From JBHIET01 sp046760785 (GTDB lineage Bacteria > Chloroflexota > Anaerolineae > B4-G1), in the NCBI GenBank assembly GCA_046760785.1, contig JBHIET010000077.1:1-16256 (forward strand): DNA of 16,256 nt, given 5' to 3'. Numbering within the stretch: the stretch's first letter is position 1; every line of letters begins with the position of its first letter. Below the pieces are notes generated by a model that made no database searches, was not told where the DNA came from, and was given only the letters and a program-made list of their open reading frames with translations. Shown here piece by piece: positions 13,494 to 16,256 of the stretch. Both the position numbers and the translations under genes were made by a program.

Positions 13494-13525
13494 GGTAGGG
13501 GCGATCGCAAGGGTTCGCCCCTACC
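13494..13525. repeat. GGTAGGGGCGA inverted repeat
   Basis: GGTAGGGGCGA and TTCGCCCCTACC pair around nine bases (TCGCAAGGG). It is a short relative of the element at 5898-5950 and follows the DUF3592-like gene by 17 bases; it may serve as a transcript end. Confidence 0.85.
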
Positions 13526-13575
13526 CCAAATTATTGAGAGGATACCCTTGTGGAGTTGGTGATGGAGCGAGTATA

Positions 13576-13923
13576 ATGTCTCTCACGATTGACCACTACC
13601 GCTTCGGTGCGATAACCGTTGATGGTCAACGCCACACCCGGGACCTCATCATTCTGCCCGAGCGCGTCATCGCCGGTTGGTGGCGCAAAGAGGGCCACAC
13701 GCTTCACCCCGACGACCTGACTGCCGTCCTTGAGGTCGCACCTGAGGTGCTGGTCGTCGGCACCGGTGCTCACGGGATGATGCACGTGACGGAGGAGACC
13801 CGCCGCGCGTTGGAAGCGGCCGGTATCCGCCTCATCGCCGCAACCACTGCTGAGGCCGTAAAGACCTACAACGACCTGCGCGAGAAGGTGCGTGTAGCGG
13901 CCGCGCTGCACCTGACTTGCTGA
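13576..13923 (+). CDS. Mth938-like (DUF498) domain protein
   Basis: A 115-aa protein of the Mth938/NDUFAF3-like fold. The usual pattern is present: IDHYRFGAITVDG near the N-terminus, then RDLIILPERVIAGWWRKEGH, then PEVLVVGTGAHGMMHV and a Thr/Ala-rich end (AATTAEAVKTYN). Eukaryotic relatives help assemble respiratory complex I; bacterial function is unknown. The start at 13576 agrees with the family and has GGAG eight bases upstream. The frame is open upstream through the repeat at 13494-13525, but that part lacks homology. Confidence 0.85.
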   Translation: MSLTIDHYRFGAITVDGQRHTRDLIILPERVIAGWWRKEGHTLHPDDLTAVLEVAPEVLVVGTGAHGMMHVTEETRRALEAAGIRLIAATTAEAVKTYNDLREKVRVAAALHLTC

Positions 13924-13935
13924 ATCCATCGAGAT

Positions 13936-13964
13936 TTGCCGCGCGGGGCAAAGTGCGGTAGAAT
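13936..13964 (+). promoter_or_regulatory. Possible promoter of DUF4058 gene
   Basis: TTGCCG (13936-13941), 17 bases, TAGAAT (13959-13964). Transcription would begin near 13971, just at an AGGAG sequence, giving a 19-base leader before the ATG at 13990. Confidence 0.45.
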
Positions 13965-13989
13965 GAGGGCAGGAGACAAGAGACGAGAG

Positions 13990-14811
13990 ATGCCCGGCCC
14001 ATTTCCTGGAATGGATCCCTACCTGGAGGACCCGGCCCGTTGGCCGGACGTGCACCATAGCCTGATCACGTACATCCGCAATGCACTCCAACCACAGGTG
14101 CGGCCGCGCTATCACGCTCGCATCGGCGAGCGAGTGTACATCCTGCAACCGCCCCGGGCACTGTACCCCGACGTCCTCCTTGTCCAGCGGCCCCTCAAAG
14201 AGCCCGCGCCGGTGGACGTCTACACACAGGCCCCGGAGGTGGCTGTGACCGGGGTGGGTGAGGAGGAGGAGTTGGATGCGCCGGTCGTCCTAACCCTCTC
14301 GCCGGTCGAACATCGGGAGCCCTTCATCGAGATCGTCCACTCAACCGGCGACGAGGTCGTGACGGTCATTGAGGTTCTCAGCCCGGCCAACAAGACGCCG
14401 GGGGAGGGGCATCGCCTCTACTATCGCAAGCAGCAGGAGATTCTGAACAGTGCCGCGCACCTGATCGAGATTGACCTGCTTGCAGAGGGGTTGCATATAG
14501 TGGCGATCTCGGAGGAAGGGAAGGCCTCGCTGCCACTGCACCGTTATCTAGTCAGTGTGAATCGGGCGCCGGATAAGTACCGTTTCGAGGTGTACCCCAT
14601 CCCATTGCAACGCCGCCTGCCCCATTTCCGCGTTCCTCTGCGGGAACCCGACCCCGACGTGGCGCTGGATTTGCAGGCCGTGTTCATGCAGTGCTACGAC
14701 GACGGCGGCTACGAGGACTTCGTGGACTATCGGCAGCCACCGCTGGTGACGCTTTCGCCGGAGGAGGCGGCGTGGGTGGACGGCCTGCTGAAGAGGAAAG
14801 GGCTGCGCTAG
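13990..14811 (+). CDS. DUF4058 family protein
   Basis: A 273-aa protein. The N-terminal PGPFPGMDPYLEDPARWPDVHHSL stretch (split here: MPGPFPGMDPYLEDP at 1-15, then WPDVHH at 18-23) is the signature of DUF4058. The central EVVTVIEVLSPANKTPGEG segment (about 122-140), with YRKQQEIL and IEIDLLAEG after it, resembles PD-(D/E)xK nuclease-fold cores, as noted for this family; activity is unproven. The start at 13990 is favoured because family members begin at this point; an in-frame ATG lies at 13963. The family is frequent in Chloroflexota, Cyanobacteria and Planctomycetota. Confidence 0.88.
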   Translation: MPGPFPGMDPYLEDPARWPDVHHSLITYIRNALQPQVRPRYHARIGERVYILQPPRALYPDVLLVQRPLKEPAPVDVYTQAPEVAVTGVGEEEELDAPVVLTLSPVEHREPFIEIVHSTGDEVVTVIEVLSPANKTPGEGHRLYYRKQQEILNSAAHLIEIDLLAEGLHIVAISEEGKASLPLHRYLVSVNRAPDKYRFEVYPIPLQRRLPHFRVPLREPDPDVALDLQAVFMQCYDDGGYEDFVDYRQPPLVTLSPEEAAWVDGLLKRKGLR

Positions 14812-14844
14812 CAACGCATAAGAATTCGTATTTGGAGGTGTCAA

Positions 14845-14997
14845 ATGCCAGAGGAAGTTAAAGGGTACTGCGTCAAGTGCAAGACCGAACGAGTGATAAA
14901 GGACGTCAAGATCACCGAGACCGCCGGTCGCCGCGTGGCCAAGGGCAAGTGCCCGGTGTGCGGGGCCGAAATCACCCGCTTCCTGGACAAGAAGTAG
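14845..14997 (+). CDS. 50-aa zinc-ribbon protein (DUF5679-like)
   Basis: A 50-aa protein with two Cys pairs, CVKC (9-12) and CPVC (36-39), expected to bind one zinc ion. The rest is basic (KTERVIKDVKI, GRRVAKGK). The YCVKCK start resembles DUF5679, which is common in Chloroflexota; function is unknown. A strong ribosome-binding site (GGAGGTG) lies five bases before the ATG. A good terminator follows 17 bases after the stop codon. Confidence 0.85.
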   Translation: MPEEVKGYCVKCKTERVIKDVKITETAGRRVAKGKCPVCGAEITRFLDKK

Positions 14998-15014
14998 CAT
15001 TTCTCCCCAGAAGC

Positions 15015-15042
15015 AGGCCGTCCCGTGGGACGGCCTCGTTTT
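15015..15042 (+). terminator. Rho-independent terminator
   Basis: AGGCCGTCCC and GGGACGGCCT form a 10-bp GC-rich stem (outer bases) with a minimal GT loop, followed by CGTTTT. It ends transcription of the zinc-ribbon gene. The T-run finishes three bases before the next gene's ATG. Confidence 0.85.
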
Positions 15043-15045
15043 GCG

Positions 15046-16086
15046 ATGCAGGCATCGTATCCGCTGGGGAAGCTGCCCGCCGAGCACCTGGCCCGGCTGC
15101 TGGAGCACTACGCGCCCCCTGACGAGCGCGTCGTCCTGGGGCCGGGCGTAGGGCGCGACGCAGCGGTTATCTCCTTGGGCGACCGCTACCTGGTCGCCAA
15201 AACCGACCCCATCACCTTCGCCAGCCGTGAGATCGGCTGGTATGCCGTCCACGTCAACGCGAACGACATCGCCTGCACCGGGGCGACGGTGCGCTGGTTC
15301 CTCGCCACCCTGCTGCTGCCGGAGGGCCACGCCGACGCGGCATCGGTAGATGCCATCTTTGACCAGATCAGCGGGGCGTGCGCCGAGCTGGACGTCGCAC
15401 TGGTGGGTGGGCATACCGAGATCACCCACGGGCTGGACCGGCCCGTCGTCGTCGGCTGCATGCTGGGCGAAGTTGCCCCCGAACGGCTGGTGCGGCCCGA
15501 GGGGGCCAGGCCGGGCGACGCGCTGCTCGTCACCAAGGGCATCGCGGTGGAGGGGACAGCCATCATCGCGCGGGAGAAGAGCAGCGGATTAGCAGGATTA
15601 AACGGATCACTGCTGGAGCGGTGTCGGGGCTTTCTGCAAGAACCCGGCATCAGCGTGGTGCACGACGCGGCCGTGGCGACGGCGATGGGAGAGGTACACG
15701 CGATGCACGACCCCACCGAAGGCGGGCTGGCGACCGGGCTGTGGGAACTGGCCGAAGCGGCGGGAGTCGGCCTGGAGGTGGACGAGGACGCCATCCCCGT
15801 TTTCTCCGAGACGCGAGCGTTGTGCGAAAGGCTGGGGCTGGACCCGCTGGGGCTGATCGCCTCCGGTGCATTGCTGTTGGCGGTCGCGTGCGGGGATGCG
15901 GCTGCGATATTGGCCGCGCTGGAGGAGGCAGGCATCGCAGCGGCACACATCGGCCGCGTGGTCGAGCGGGAGGATCTGCAAGCCAGTGCCGCACGTTCAC
16001 GACGGCGCATCGTCCTGCGCAGCGCGGCGGGCGAGCGGCCACTACCACGTTTTGCGCGGGATGAGATCGCCCGACTGTTCGAATGA
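15046..16086 (+). CDS. AIR synthase-related / HypE-like protein
   Basis: A 346-aa protein of the PurM/HypE/ThiL/SelD superfamily of ATP-dependent enzymes. Visible motifs are GRDAAVI (36-42), TDPITF (53-58), NANDIACTGA (71-80), GGHTEITHG (121-129), LVTKGIAVEGTAII (161-174) and HDPTEGGLATGLWELAEA (221-238). This pattern fits the HypE-like AIR synthase group rather than ThiL. It lacks the C-terminal PxxCGRIC-type cysteine that HypE uses to carry the cyanide ligand, so it is unlikely to be classical HypE; the substrate is unknown. Residues about 178-188 (KSSGLAGLNGS) come from a repeat-like insertion. The ATG at 15046 has no clear ribosome-binding site and directly follows a terminator; a GTG at 15025 within that hairpin is in frame. 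Confidence 0.85.
   Translation: MQASYPLGKLPAEHLARLLEHYAPPDERVVLGPGVGRDAAVISLGDRYLVAKTDPITFASREIGWYAVHVNANDIACTGATVRWFLATLLLPEGHADAASVDAIFDQISGACAELDVALVGGHTEITHGLDRPVVVGCMLGEVAPERLVRPEGARPGDALLVTKGIAVEGTAIIAREKSSGLAGLNGSLLERCRGFLQEPGISVVHDAAVATAMGEVHAMHDPTEGGLATGLWELAEAAGVGLEVDEDAIPVFSETRALCERLGLDPLGLIASGALLLAVACGDAAAILAALEEAGIAAAHIGRVVEREDLQASAARSRRRIVLRSAAGERPLPRFARDEIARLFE
15586..15608 (+). repeat. GGATTA-type repeat inside the HypE-like gene
   Basis: GGATTAGCAGGATTAAACGG followed by ATC lies in frame, adding roughly ten residues in a surface-loop position. It resembles the minus-strand element at 3816-3842 and is AT-rich compared with the surrounding gene. Confidence 0.55.
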
Positions 16087-16112
16087 AGGTCAGCAGTAGC
16101 GGTCAGGAAACT

Positions 16113-16187
16113 TAGCCTAGATTTCGCACTCCGCTAGCAGCTAAATCAGGCCAGTCGCCCTGAGTGCCGCGAAGCGGCGTATCGAAG
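16113..16187 (-). repeat. Dispersed repeat, copy C (inverted)
   Basis: Reverse complement of 3918-3992 at 74 of 75 positions; the part 16113-16167 also matches copy A. It starts 27 bases after the stop of the HypE-like gene. Confidence 0.9.
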
Positions 16188-16256
16188 CCTGTCCTGAGCC
16201 TGCCGAAGGGGGCGACGGGCCGCTAAATCGCCCCTTCGATACGACCTTCGGCCTAC
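16181..16256 (+). repeat. Composite REP-like region at window end
   Basis: Contains GAAGCCTGTCCTGAGCC and TGCCGAAGGG, the reverse complement of the CTTCGAC...GCTCAGGACAGGC type seen at 12430-12465. It is followed by a 19-base direct match (16225-16243) to 3909-3927. No gene is visible. Confidence 0.75.

Noticed and set aside
13548..13577. TTGTGG-18-TATAAT promoter before the Mth938-like gene
   Set aside because: The TATAAT overlaps the start codon at 13576, so a transcript from it would begin inside the gene; probably chance, unless a later start is used.

Overview
The window reads as a stretch of a GC-rich bacterial chromosome, most likely a Chloroflexota (Anaerolineae-like) genome or metagenomic contig. 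That is an inference from the mix of DUF4058, DUF5679-like, Mth938-like and AIR-synthase-like genes, and from many short palindromic repeats (GGTAGGGGCGA/CCCCTACC, CTTCGACTTCGCTCAGG, AACCTGCGGGAGGTT and GTCATTCTGAGGAGC types). I see no rRNA, tRNA, CRISPR array or insertion sequence.

The centre of interest, on the minus strand between about 3994 and 8932, is a complete diversity-generating retroelement (DGR). In transcription order it has: a clear promoter (TTGACA-17-TACACT); a 947-aa target protein with two N-terminal membrane helices, a NACHT-type ATPase and a C-terminal FGE-sulfatase/C-type-lectin-like domain; a 110-bp variable repeat (VR) in the last codons of that gene; a DGR-type reverse transcriptase (IGNLTSQ and YCDD motifs); an Avd-like helical accessory protein; and a 110-bp template repeat (TR) in a presumed non-coding RNA. 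A base-by-base alignment of TR and VR gives 14 differences, all 14 at template adenines. There are 27 adenines in the TR, and none of the other 83 positions differ. This is the signature of adenine-specific mutagenic retrohoming. The predicted topology places the diversified domain in the cytoplasm, so the system looks like a diversified intracellular sensor rather than a surface adhesin.

Left of the DGR, also on the minus strand, a compact operon holds a YhhQ/QPTR-type queuosine-precursor transporter, the GTPase Era and a four-helix membrane protein. An atypical IMP dehydrogenase follows with its own promoter. Right of the DGR lies an EF-G-like GTPase (FusA2 type, Tyr in place of the catalytic His), then a HEPN-domain protein preceded by a truncated nucleotidyltransferase remnant.

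From 11.7 kb onward the genes are on the plus strand: a flavin-reductase-like flavoprotein, a DUF3592-like membrane protein, a Mth938-like protein, a DUF4058 protein, a 50-aa zinc-ribbon protein with a terminator, and a HypE/AIR-synthase-like enzyme carrying a repeat-derived insertion. Intergenic spaces are mostly filled by dispersed repeats. One 56-75 bp element occurs three times (window start, beside the DGR TR, and near the window end).
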